A DNA stretch of 64,000 bases from Chitinophaga barathri (GTDB taxonomy: Bacteria; Bacteroidota; Bacteroidia; Chitinophagales; Chitinophagaceae): NCBI RefSeq assembly GCF_003807585.1, contig NZ_RMBX01000010.1, positions 186,001 to 250,000 of the forward strand. Reading direction: 5' to 3'. Numbering within the stretch: the first letter of the stretch is position 1; each line of letters starts with the position of its first letter. The notes under the pieces were generated by a model. That model was not told where the DNA came from, ran no database searches, and worked only from the letters and a program-made list of their open reading frames with translations. A program made the position numbers and the translations under genes. Of the stretch, positions 14,958 to 22,756 are shown in pieces.

Positions 14958-16586
14958 CTAAGACCGCCAGTGTTTGTAAGCGTTGATCAACCCGTTGGTG
15001 GATGAATCGTGGCTGGTCACCTCTTCATTTCCTTTTAGTTCGGGCAGTATTTTGTTCGCCAGCTGTTTGCCCAATTCCACGCCCCACTGGTCAAAACTGT
15101 AAATGTTCCATATCACGCCCTGCACGAATATCTTATGCTCATACATCGCGATGAGCGCGCCCAGGCTGTATGGCGTAATCTCCTGCAAAAGGAATGAATT
15201 GGTGGGCCGGTTGCCGCTGAACACCTTGAATGGCACCAGTTCTTCCGGTGTGCCTTCCGCGCGTACTTCTTCCGCCGTTTTCCCGTTCATCAGTGCTTCC
15301 GTCTGCGCGAAGAAATTGCTCAGCAGTTTCTGGTGATGGTCGCCGATAGGGTTGTGGCTGATAGCCGGAGCGATGAAGTCGCAGGGGATCATTTTGGTGC
15401 CCTGGTGAATGAGCTGGTAAAAAGCGTGCTGGCCGTTGGTACCGGGCTCGCCCCATACCACGGGGCCGGTTTGCCAGTCCACAGGCTTGCCGTTGCGGTC
15501 CGTGCTTTTGCCGTTGCTTTCCATATTGCCCTGCTGGAAATAGGCCGCGAAGCGATGCATATACTGGTCGTAAGGAAGGATCGCCTCAGACTCCGCGCCG
15601 AAGAAATTGCCATACCAGGTACCCAGCAAAGCCATGATCACGGGGATGTTCCTTTCAAAGGGGGTATCGCGGAAATGAACGTCTGCATGATGCGCGCCTT
15701 GTAACAGGGCCGCGAAATACTCATATCCCACGGTGAGCGCAATGGACAGCCCGATGGCGCTCCACAGGCTGTAACGGCCGCCTACCCAGTCCCAGAACGC
15801 GAACATGTTCTTTACATCGATGCCGAATGCGGTCACTGCTTTTTCGTTCGTAGACAGTGCCGCGAAGTGTAGTGCAATGTCTTTTTCAGAACCGCCGTTC
15901 TCCAGGAACCAGCTGCGCGCGGTATGCGCGTTGGTCATGGTTTCCTGCGTGGTGAAAGTTTTGGAAGCGATGAGGAAAAGCGTTTCATCCGCGTTTACTT
16001 TTTTCAGCGTTTCGGCAATATGCGTACCGTCCACATTGGACACGAAATAAGGCTGGATACCTTCCAGCCAGTAGGGTTTCAGTGCCTCGGTCACCATCAC
16101 CGGTCCCAGGTCGGATCCACCGATGCCGATGTTCACGATATAACGGATACGCTTACCCGAAAATCCTTTCCATTCGCCCGAACGTACACGGCCGCAGAAG
16201 TTCTCCATTTGTTTCAGCACGGCCTTTACGTCCGGCATTACATCTTTGCCGTCCAGCACTACCGGGCGGCCGGATTCGTTGCGGAGGGCGGTATGCAGCA
16301 CGGCGCGGCCTTCGGTGGCGTTGATCTTTTCCGCGGCAAACATGGCTTTTACGGCTTCGTCCACTTTACATTCACGCGCCAGCGCCAGCAGGTGCTGCAT
16401 GGTTTCGGCGGTGATGATGTTTTTGGAATAATCGAACAGGATATTGCCGAACTGGAGTGAAAAAGCTTTGAAGCGGCCGGGATCGGCGGCGAAAAGGGCT
16501 TTCATCTGCGTCTGGGCCATGGTGCCGGCGTGCGTCTGTAATTGCTGCCAGGCTTTGGTGGCAGTAGGTTGTACGGATGGAAACAT
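14958..16586 (-). CDS. pgi: Glucose-6-phosphate isomerase
   Basis: 542 residues from ATG 16586 (MFPSVQPTATKAWQQL); the frame extends 13 codons further upstream but that start is less likely. It interconverts glucose-6-phosphate and fructose-6-phosphate in glycolysis and gluconeogenesis. Family landmarks are IVNIGIGGSDLGPVMVTEAL, FLIASKTFTTQETMTNA, the WVGGRYSLWSAIGLSIAL block, the acidic FFGAESEAILPYDQYMHRF, and the C-terminal QWGVELGKQLA with the catalytic Lys region. Length fits the E. coli-type enzyme. It is probably a single-gene unit; the next gene upstream ends 75 bp away. Confidence 0.96.
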   Translation of the reverse strand: MFPSVQPTATKAWQQLQTHAGTMAQTQMKALFAADPGRFKAFSLQFGNILFDYSKNIITAETMQHLLALARECKVDEAVKAMFAAEKINATEGRAVLHTALRNESGRPVVLDGKDVMPDVKAVLKQMENFCGRVRSGEWKGFSGKRIRYIVNIGIGGSDLGPVMVTEALKPYWLEGIQPYFVSNVDGTHIAETLKKVNADETLFLIASKTFTTQETMTNAHTARSWFLENGGSEKDIALHFAALSTNEKAVTAFGIDVKNMFAFWDWVGGRYSLWSAIGLSIALTVGYEYFAALLQGAHHADVHFRDTPFERNIPVIMALLGTWYGNFFGAESEAILPYDQYMHRFAAYFQQGNMESNGKSTDRNGKPVDWQTGPVVWGEPGTNGQHAFYQLIHQGTKMIPCDFIAPAISHNPIGDHHQKLLSNFFAQTEALMNGKTAEEVRAEGTPEELVPFKVFSGNRPTNSFLLQEITPYSLGALIAMYEHKIFVQGVIWNIYSFDQWGVELGKQLANKILPELKGNEEVTSHDSSTNGLINAYKHWRS

Positions 16587-16661
16587 ATAATGTCTGTTAA
16601 ATAAGATGCAATAAGATTCACTCAAAAATACGCAGGGGAACCGAAAGAAGGAAGATATGAT

Positions 16662-17471
16662 TTACAGAAGCGGGCGTTTCCGCAACAATTGCATGAGAAC
16701 GGACAAGGCCAGCACGGCAATGATCACGGTGCCGGCAGCGATAATAGGAGGGGAGTCCCTGGTAAGCGTGGCTTCCTGCTTCAGGATGATGCCGTAAAAA
16801 GCCCAGATGCACACCAGCACGTACGAGGTATTGTTGTGCCGGAAGATCATGAACAATGCGGCCAGCGTGCCGATGATCATGCCCGTGACCGCCCAGGTCA
16901 CCTGGCTGAGCCCCCAGCCGGTCCAGCCCACGGACACCAGGAATGCAAAAATATTGGCGATGGTGGCAATGCTGATCCAGCCGAGGTATATGCCGAAAGG
17001 GAAATGGATGAATATTTTTTCCCGGAGCGGCGCCCCGGGGTGGGCTATACGGAAATTGGAATGGATCTTCCCGAGGGTGAACAGGATCATGAACATAAAC
17101 AGCAGCGAAAGCCATATCTGGTCGTAATGCCAGGCGAACAGCCAGCAGGCGTTGCCCAGGCAGTTCAGCAGGAACCAGTATTTCATCCGGACGATAAAGG
17201 CGCTCAGCTCCGCTTCGTGGCCTTTGGTAAAGGAAAGCCATAACTGGTAGCCGGCAAAGCCCAGCAATCCGAGATAAATGATGCTCCAGATAGAAAAAGT
17301 AATGTCCGCCGGGGTAAACAGATTTGGATATTGTTTCGAAATTTCCCCGGTGGTGCGGCCGTTCAACGTGGCGGTATTGGCCATCACATTGACGCCGATC
17401 ACGACCAATAGGGCGATCAGGTTAAATGAGGTCTGCTGCCTGTAGTGGGGGATGCTCATGCGGGTTTCCAT
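16662..17471 (-). CDS. TspO/MBR-like tryptophan-rich membrane protein
   Basis: About 269 residues from the ATG at 17471 (METRMSIPHY); ATG 17459 and TTG 17501 are alternatives. Eight or so hydrophobic segments. The Trp/Pro/Tyr-rich patterns TPADITFSIWSIIYLGLLGFAGYQLWL and YWFLLNCLGNACWLFAWHYDQIWLSLL resemble TspO/MBR sensory proteins (which bind tetrapyrroles or lipids), but this protein is longer than the classic five-helix form. I would call it a relative within the TspO/lantibiotic-permease-like group. It ends 75 bp before pgi on the same strand, and the 5' gap to divergent prfB carries the prfB promoter. Confidence 0.6.
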   Translation of the reverse strand: METRMSIPHYRQQTSFNLIALLVVIGVNVMANTATLNGRTTGEISKQYPNLFTPADITFSIWSIIYLGLLGFAGYQLWLSFTKGHEAELSAFIVRMKYWFLLNCLGNACWLFAWHYDQIWLSLLFMFMILFTLGKIHSNFRIAHPGAPLREKIFIHFPFGIYLGWISIATIANIFAFLVSVGWTGWGLSQVTWAVTGMIIGTLAALFMIFRHNNTSYVLVCIWAFYGIILKQEATLTRDSPPIIAAGTVIIAVLALSVLMQLLRKRPLL

Positions 17472-17574
17472 GGATTCCGGGTTTGACGTTAATTCCAGCA
17501 AAAATCCTTCCAGTTCTAATTTACGTATTAAAAATGAACTGCTTATGCGGTTTCATAATTCATTAATAAAGATT

Positions 17575-17582
17575 TATCTTTG
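17575..17582 (+). promoter_or_regulatory. Candidate -7 box for prfB
   Basis: TATCTTTG, a perfect TAnnTTTG box, ending 7 bp before the prfB ATG. The mRNA would have an extremely short leader. No clear -33 element is visible. Confidence 0.45.
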
Positions 17583-17589
17583 CGGACTT

Positions 17590-18685
17590 ATGACAGCAGA
17601 GCAACTTAAAGCTATGAGGGACCGCTTGTACGTCCTGGGAGGTTTTCTTTAACGTACAGGACCGCATAGACAAAATAGAAAATGATAAGCAGATGACCCT
17701 CGCCCCCGGGTTCTGGGACGACAATGAAAGGGCTACTGCAATTTTGAAAGAGATCAAGGTGCACAAATTCTGGGTAGACCTGTATGACAATGTGCGCACT
17801 GCCATAGACGACAGTGCCACCTTGCAGGAATTCCAGAAAGAAGGCGACGCGTCTGAAGAAGAAGTGAACGCAGCATACGACGCCGCCCTCAGGGCGCTGG
17901 ACGAGCTGGAGTTCAAGAGCACGCTGAACCAGCCCGAGGACGAAATGCCGGCCGTACTGACCATCAACTCAGGCGCGGGCGGCACGGAGAGCCAGGACTG
18001 GGCGGAAATGCTTTTGCGCATGTACCGCATGTACGGCGAAAAGCAAGGCTGGAAAGTAAGCGAGATAGACGTGCAGTACGGGGATGGCGCCGGTATCAAA
18101 TCCGCCACCCTGGAATTTGACGGGGACTTTGCCTACGGCCTTCTCAAGGCCGAAAGCGGCGTTCACCGCCTCGTGCGCATTTCGCCCTTCGACTCCAACG
18201 CCCGCAGGCATACTTCCTTCGCTTCCGTTTTCGTGTACCCGCTGGTGGACGACACCATCGAAGTGACCGTGAACCCCGCAGACCTGGAATGGGAATTTTA
18301 CCGTTCCGGCGGTAAAGGCGGGCAGAACGTGAACAAGGTGGAAACAGCGGTACGTTTGAAGCACATTCCGTCCGGCATCATCATCGAATGCCAGCAGAGC
18401 CGTACCCAGGGTGAGAACCGGGAAAAGGCGCTGACCATGCTGAAATCCCGCCTTTACGAGGAGGAGATCCGCAGGAGGGAAGAGCTGAAAAACGCCACCA
18501 ACGCAAACAAACGCAAAATCGAATGGGGCTCGCAGATCCGCTCCTATGTTTTCCATCCGTACAAGATGATCAAGGACCACCGTACCGACCATGAAGTTGG
18601 AAACGTAGGCCCTGTCATGGACGGAGAGCTGGACGGGTTTATCAAGGCATACCTGATGATGCAGAAAGAAGATGAGAAAGGCTGA
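17590..18685 (+). CDS. prfB: Peptide chain release factor 2 (programmed +1 frameshift)
   Basis: The gene is read in two frames. Frame 1 starts at ATG 17590 (MTAEQLKAMRDRLYVLGGFL) and meets TAA at 17650-17652. A +1 shift on CTT-T (17647-17650) continues as NVQDRIDKIENDKQMTL..., for a total of about 364 residues, the normal RF2 length. Just before the slip site, GGGAGG in the mRNA can pair with 16S rRNA, as in other prfB genes. The stop-recognition tripeptide SPF is in VRISPFDSNARR, and the catalytic GGQ is in RSGGKGGQNVNK. RF2 releases chains at UGA and UAA. A start at 17693, the first ATG after the shift, would truncate the N terminus. Unusually, the shift-site stop is UAA instead of UGA. Confidence 0.95.
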
Positions 18686-18737
18686 GCATAGCCGGACCAC
18701 CATTATTATTCTAAACCGAAACAACAAAATCAAAGCC

Positions 18738-20369
18738 ATGCACAATGCTTATTTTGACTTTGCAGCACCAGGCAATGAACCGGTAATGAGCTTTGCACCG
18801 GGCTCCCCGGAAAGAGCAGCACTCAAGCAGCAGCTGGCCGCTTTTAAGGCCGTTGAGCTGGACATCCCCATGTACATCGGCGGCAAAGAAGTACGCACCG
18901 GCAAAACGGTGGACATCCGCCCCCCGCATGAGATCAAACACAAGCTGGGCCACTTCCATATGGGAGACGCCAGCCACGTAAAAGACGCCATCGGCGCAGC
19001 CCTGGCGGCACGCCAGCAATGGGCGGACACGCCCTGGGAACAACGCGCCGCCGTATTCCTGAAAGCAGCCGAACTGCTCGCCACCAAATACCGCGCGCAT
19101 ACCAATGCCGCCACCATGCTGGGCCAGAGCAAAAATGCCTACCAGGCTGAGATAGACGCCGCCTGTGAACTGATCGACTTCCTGCGCTTCAACGTACACT
19201 ACCTCACCGAAATCTACCGTCAGCAACCCGTAAGCTCCCCCGGCGTGCACAACCGCCTGGAGTACCGCCCGCTGGAAGGTTTCGTACTGGCGGTAACACC
19301 CTTCAACTTTTCCGCTATCGGGGGCAACCTACCCACCTCCGCCGCCATGTGCGGCAACGTGGTGATCTGGAAACCCGCCAATACACAGGTATACCACGCA
19401 TCTTTTTTTATGAAGGTGCTCATCGAAGCCGGTCTGCCGGACGGGGTAATCAACCTCGTGTATGCGGACGGCCCCACCATCGGGGACGTATGTTTTGCGC
19501 ACCCTGATTTCGCGGGTATCCACTTCACCGGCTCCACCGGCGTATTCCAGACCATGTGGAAGACCATCGGCAACAATATCGCGAAGTACAAAACGTACCC
19601 GCGCATTGTAGGCGAAACCGGCGGTAAAGACTTCGTGATCGCGCACAAATCCGCGAACCCGGACGCAGTGGTGACCGCACTGGCACGTGGTGCTTTCGAG
19701 TACCAGGGCCAGAAATGCTCCGCCGCTTCCCGCGCTTACCTCCCCAGCAACATTGCTGACGAGATCAAAACAAAACTCGCCGCTGAGCTGAAGACCATGA
19801 AAATGGGCACTACCGAGGATTTCAGCAACTTCATCAACGCAGTGATCGACGAACGTTCTTTCGACAAGATCGCCGCTTATATTGAAGACGCTAAGAAGGA
19901 TCCCAAAGCGAAGATCATCGCGGGTGGCAACTACAGCAAAACGGAAGGTTACTTCATTGAGCCTACCGTGATAGAAACCACCGATCCCAAATACAGGACC
20001 ATGTGCGAGGAAATATTCGGCCCCGTGCTCACCGTATATGTTTACGACGCTGAGAAATGGGAAGAAACCCTCGAACTGGTGGACGGTACCAGCGAATACG
20101 CCCTCACCGGCGCCGTGCTGGCACAGGACCGTTACGCGCTGGACCAGGCTACGAAGAAACTGGTGAACGCCGCCGGCAACTTCTACCTGAACGACAAACC
20201 CACCGGCGCCGTGGTAGGCCAGCAGCCTTTCGGCGGTGCAAGGGCATCCGGTACGAACGACAAGGCCGGCTCCCAGCTGAACCTTTACCGCTGGCTGAGC
20301 GCCAGGACCGTGAAGGAAACACTGGTACCGCCTACGGATTACCGTTATCCTTTCCTGAAAGAAGCATAA
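18738..20369 (+). CDS. pruA: L-glutamate gamma-semialdehyde (P5C) dehydrogenase
   Basis: 543 residues from ATG 18738 (MHNAYFDFAAPGNEPV). The open frame starts at 18672 inside the end of prfB, but the extension has no family similarity. It oxidises pyrroline-5-carboxylate/glutamate semialdehyde to glutamate with NAD in proline degradation. Landmarks: ALDH fold, VTPFNFSAIGGNLPTSAAMCGNVVIWKPA, IHFTGSTGVF, ETGGKDFVIAH with the catalytic Glu, the catalytic Cys in YQGQKCSAASR, and EIFGPVLTVYVY. It follows prfB by 52 bp on the same strand. No proline dehydrogenase lies nearby, so proline degradation is probably split. A terminator follows. Confidence 0.95.
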   Translation: MHNAYFDFAAPGNEPVMSFAPGSPERAALKQQLAAFKAVELDIPMYIGGKEVRTGKTVDIRPPHEIKHKLGHFHMGDASHVKDAIGAALAARQQWADTPWEQRAAVFLKAAELLATKYRAHTNAATMLGQSKNAYQAEIDAACELIDFLRFNVHYLTEIYRQQPVSSPGVHNRLEYRPLEGFVLAVTPFNFSAIGGNLPTSAAMCGNVVIWKPANTQVYHASFFMKVLIEAGLPDGVINLVYADGPTIGDVCFAHPDFAGIHFTGSTGVFQTMWKTIGNNIAKYKTYPRIVGETGGKDFVIAHKSANPDAVVTALARGAFEYQGQKCSAASRAYLPSNIADEIKTKLAAELKTMKMGTTEDFSNFINAVIDERSFDKIAAYIEDAKKDPKAKIIAGGNYSKTEGYFIEPTVIETTDPKYRTMCEEIFGPVLTVYVYDAEKWEETLELVDGTSEYALTGAVLAQDRYALDQATKKLVNAAGNFYLNDKPTGAVVGQQPFGGARASGTNDKAGSQLNLYRWLSARTVKETLVPPTDYRYPFLKEA

Positions 20370-20383
20370 AAGATCATTCATAT

Positions 20384-20419
20384 AAAAAAGCCGCCTGGTC
20401 ATCCCGGGCGGCTTTTTTT
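20384..20419 (+). terminator. Terminator after pruA
   Basis: AAAAAAGCCGCC, a loop, then GGGCGGC with T7, 15 bp after the stop. Confidence 0.85.
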
Positions 20420-20579
20420 ATGCGTATGTTTTTTTTGCAAAAGCCTGTTTAAAGGCATTTACAGGCACCTTTTCCCCAACCTTGAAGGAATGTTGAATCA
20501 ATCCTGATGCGTTCAGGGCGGGGCGGTCCTGCCCCTTCAGCGCCGGAACAGGCGCTTTGATACCTGTAAGAAGAGCGGT

Positions 20580-21101
20580 TTAAGCTTTCAGCTTCTTGAT
20601 TGCCTCCATGGCTTCTTCCACGTGTTGCGTAGCCTGGTTCATGGAGTTGAACTGGTGCACCACTTTGCCTTTGCTGTCCAGCACATAAGTAACGCGGCCG
20701 GGGATCATCATGGTTTTGGGCACACCGAACAGTTTGCGTACATCGCCTTTGGTGTCGCTCAGGAGGGTGAAAGGCAGTTTGTATTTCTCGGCGAATTTCT
20801 TGTGGGAAGCCACATCGTCCGAGCTGATGCCTACCACCTGTACGCCCGCGTCCTGGAATTCGGAGAAGGAATCACGGAAAGAGCAGGCTTCCTTGGTGCA
20901 GCCCGGGGTATCGTCCTTCGGGTAGAAATACACTACTACGGGGCCTTTGGCCAGGGCGGAAGACAGTTTGAAGGTCTGCCCGTTCTGGTCCTGCAGGGAA
21001 AAGTCCGGTACGGTGGCGCCGGTGGCGATCTGCGATTTGGCGTCTGAGCCGAATAAGCCGAAAAGGCCCAAAGTTATCAGCATGGTTTGAAGGAATTTCA
21101 T
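20580..21101 (-). CDS. Exported peroxiredoxin, Bcp/PrxQ type
   Basis: 173 residues with a signal peptide (MKFLQTMLITLGLFGLFGSD, cleaved near AKS-QIA). The AhpC/TSA fold shows FYPKDDTPGCTKEACSFRD, with peroxidatic Cys at residue 68 and a likely resolving Cys at 73, the PrxQ/Bcp arrangement. It reduces hydrogen peroxide and organic hydroperoxides using thioredoxin-like donors. The exported form is less common than the cytosolic Bcp, and must get its electrons from a periplasmic thiol system. The gene is alone on its strand. The 160-bp gap after its end toward pruA holds GC-rich hairpins (for example GCGCC/GGCGC) but no gene. Confidence 0.9.
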   Translation of the reverse strand: MKFLQTMLITLGLFGLFGSDAKSQIATGATVPDFSLQDQNGQTFKLSSALAKGPVVVYFYPKDDTPGCTKEACSFRDSFSEFQDAGVQVVGISSDDVASHKKFAEKYKLPFTLLSDTKGDVRKLFGVPKTMMIPGRVTYVLDSKGKVVHQFNSMNQATQHVEEAMEAIKKLKA

Positions 21102-21170
21102 GATCAGAATGATTATACGCTCAAAATTACATTAATCCTTATTTTTGACCTTTATTAAATACCCTTTGTT

Positions 21171-21701
21171 TTGAAATCTATTCTTACAGACCGGCAATTA
21201 GCAATAACAATTGAAAGATTAAGCCACCAGCTGATTGAAAATCACCTGGATTTCAGTAATACCGTGATCATCGGGCTACAGCCCCGGGGTATTTACCTGT
21301 CGGACAGGATCTATCACAACCTTCAGCAGCTGCTGCCCGGTACGGACATCCCTTATGGTAAAATGGACATTACCTTTTACCGGGACGATTACAAGTCCGG
21401 CAAGGGCCTGCAGGTACCCAATGAAACCGATATCGATTTTTCCATAGATAACAAGCGTGTGATACTGATAGACGATGTGCTGTACACGGGAAGGACGATC
21501 CGCTCCGCCATGGACGCATTGGTGGATTTCGGCCGCCCCGCCGCCGTGGAGCTGCTGGTGCTGATAGACCGGCGTTTCAGCCGTGAGCTGCCCATACAGC
21601 CCGATTACACCGGCCGCACGATAGACGCTATCATTACCGAGCGCGTAAAAGTGCTGTGGAAAGACCGGGATGGTAAAGATGAAGTTGTGTTGATTGCTTA
21701 A
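21171..21701 (+). CDS. pyrR: PyrR-type phosphoribosyltransferase
   Basis: 176 residues, TTG start at 21171 (KSILTDRQLAITIERLSHQLIE). The PRPP motif VILIDDVLYTGRTIRSAMDALVDFGRP is the PyrR signature, and IIGLQPRGIYLSDRIY and MDITFYRDD are also family-typical. PyrR proteins are pyrimidine-operon attenuation regulators with weak uracil phosphoribosyltransferase activity. It is followed 23 bp later by pyrB, in line with a pyrimidine role. I do not see a PyrR binding loop with a terminator in the upstream 70 bp, so whether it regulates by attenuation here is unclear. Confidence 0.92.
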   Translation: MKSILTDRQLAITIERLSHQLIENHLDFSNTVIIGLQPRGIYLSDRIYHNLQQLLPGTDIPYGKMDITFYRDDYKSGKGLQVPNETDIDFSIDNKRVILIDDVLYTGRTIRSAMDALVDFGRPAAVELLVLIDRRFSRELPIQPDYTGRTIDAIITERVKVLWKDRDGKDEVVLIA

Positions 21702-21715
21702 ACCTCTTATATTTG
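21685..21715 (+). promoter_or_regulatory. Candidate internal promoter for pyrB
   Basis: TTG at 21685-21687, 20 nt, then TATATTTG at 21708-21715. A strong match to the phylum consensus overlapping the end of pyrR, with the pyrB ATG only 9 nt after the -7 box. The transcript would be nearly leaderless. Confidence 0.55.
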
Positions 21716-21724
21716 CACCTTAGA

Positions 21725-22669
21725 ATGTCACTGTCTGTTAAACATCTGCTGGGTATACGCGAACTGACGCGTCAGGATATAGAGCTCATCTTTACAACCG
21801 CCGATCAATTCAAGGAAGTTTTACAACGTCCGATCAAGAAGGTGCCCACCCTCCGGGATACTACCATCGTCAATGTATTTTTCGAGAACTCCACGCGCAC
21901 GCGCATCTCCTTTGAGCTGGCTGAAAAGCGGCTGGGGGCCGATGTGGTGAACTTTTCCGCGTCCGGCAGCTCGGTATCCAAAGGCGAAACCCTGATCGAT
22001 ACGGTGAACAACATCCTGTCCATGAAAGTGGATATGGTCGTGATGCGCCACTCCGCCACCGGCGCCCCGCACTTCCTCAGCAAACACATCAATGTGCCCA
22101 TCGTGAACGCGGGGGATGGTATCAACGAACATCCCACCCAGGCCCTGCTGGATGCCTTTTCTATCCGCGAGCGGCTGGGAAGCGTGGAAGGCAAAAAGAT
22201 CGCGATTTGCGGGGACATCATGCACTCCCGCGTAGCCCTCTCCAATATTTACTGTCTCAAAAAACTGGGTGCGGAAGTGACCGTGGTAGGCCCCCCGACG
22301 CTCATTCCCAAACATATCGCACAGGCGCTGGACGTAAACGTGAGCTACAACATCCGCGAAGCCCTGGAATGGGCGGACGTGGCCAACGTGCTGCGCATAC
22401 AGCTGGAAAGGCAGAACATGCCGCTGTTTTCCTCCCTGCGCGAATATTCCCTTGCCTACGGCGTGAACCGCAAGCTGCTGGACAGCCTGAAAAAAGACAT
22501 CGTGATCATGCACCCCGGCCCCATCAACAGGGGCGTGGAGCTGAGCTCCGATGTAGCGGACTCCGGCCAGAGCATCATCCTGGACCAGGTGGAGAACGGC
22601 GTAGCCACAAGGATGGCGGTGCTGTACCTGCTGGGCAGGAACGAAAAGGAACCGGCCACTGCCAAATAA
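21725..22669 (+). CDS. pyrB: Aspartate carbamoyltransferase catalytic subunit
   Basis: 314 residues from ATG 21725 (MSLSVKHLLGIRELTRQDIELIF). An in-frame TTG at 21713 lies inside the promoter box and is rejected. It condenses carbamoyl phosphate and aspartate in pyrimidine synthesis. Carbamoyl phosphate-binding STRTRISFELAEKRLG, MRHSATGAPHFLSKH, INEHPTQALLDAF, and the C-terminal IMHPGPINRGVELSSDVADS (aspartate-binding region) are all present. It follows pyrR by 23 bp and probably has its own promoter. No pyrI is seen next to it. Confidence 0.96.
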   Translation: MSLSVKHLLGIRELTRQDIELIFTTADQFKEVLQRPIKKVPTLRDTTIVNVFFENSTRTRISFELAEKRLGADVVNFSASGSSVSKGETLIDTVNNILSMKVDMVVMRHSATGAPHFLSKHINVPIVNAGDGINEHPTQALLDAFSIRERLGSVEGKKIAICGDIMHSRVALSNIYCLKKLGAEVTVVGPPTLIPKHIAQALDVNVSYNIREALEWADVANVLRIQLERQNMPLFSSLREYSLAYGVNRKLLDSLKKDIVIMHPGPINRGVELSSDVADSGQSIILDQVENGVATRMAVLYLLGRNEKEPATAK

Positions 22670-22696
22670 ACACGAACCAACTCTTCGAGATAAAAC

Positions 22697-22730
22697 AAAA
22701 ACTCCCGGCGTCAATGCCGGGAGTTTTTTT
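22697..22730. terminator. Bidirectional terminator, pyrB / permease
   Basis: AAAACTCCCGGC-GTCAAT-GCCGGGAGTTTTTTT between convergent genes. Confidence 0.88.
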
Positions 22731-22756
22731 ATGTACACAATTGAAGAAGTTTCTGA

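Noticed and set aside
17693..18685. prfB as an unshifted gene starting at ATG 17693
   Set aside because: It would lose the N-terminal domain; the in-frame CTT-TAA with an internal Shine-Dalgarno and the conserved upstream start are the classic frameshift arrangement.
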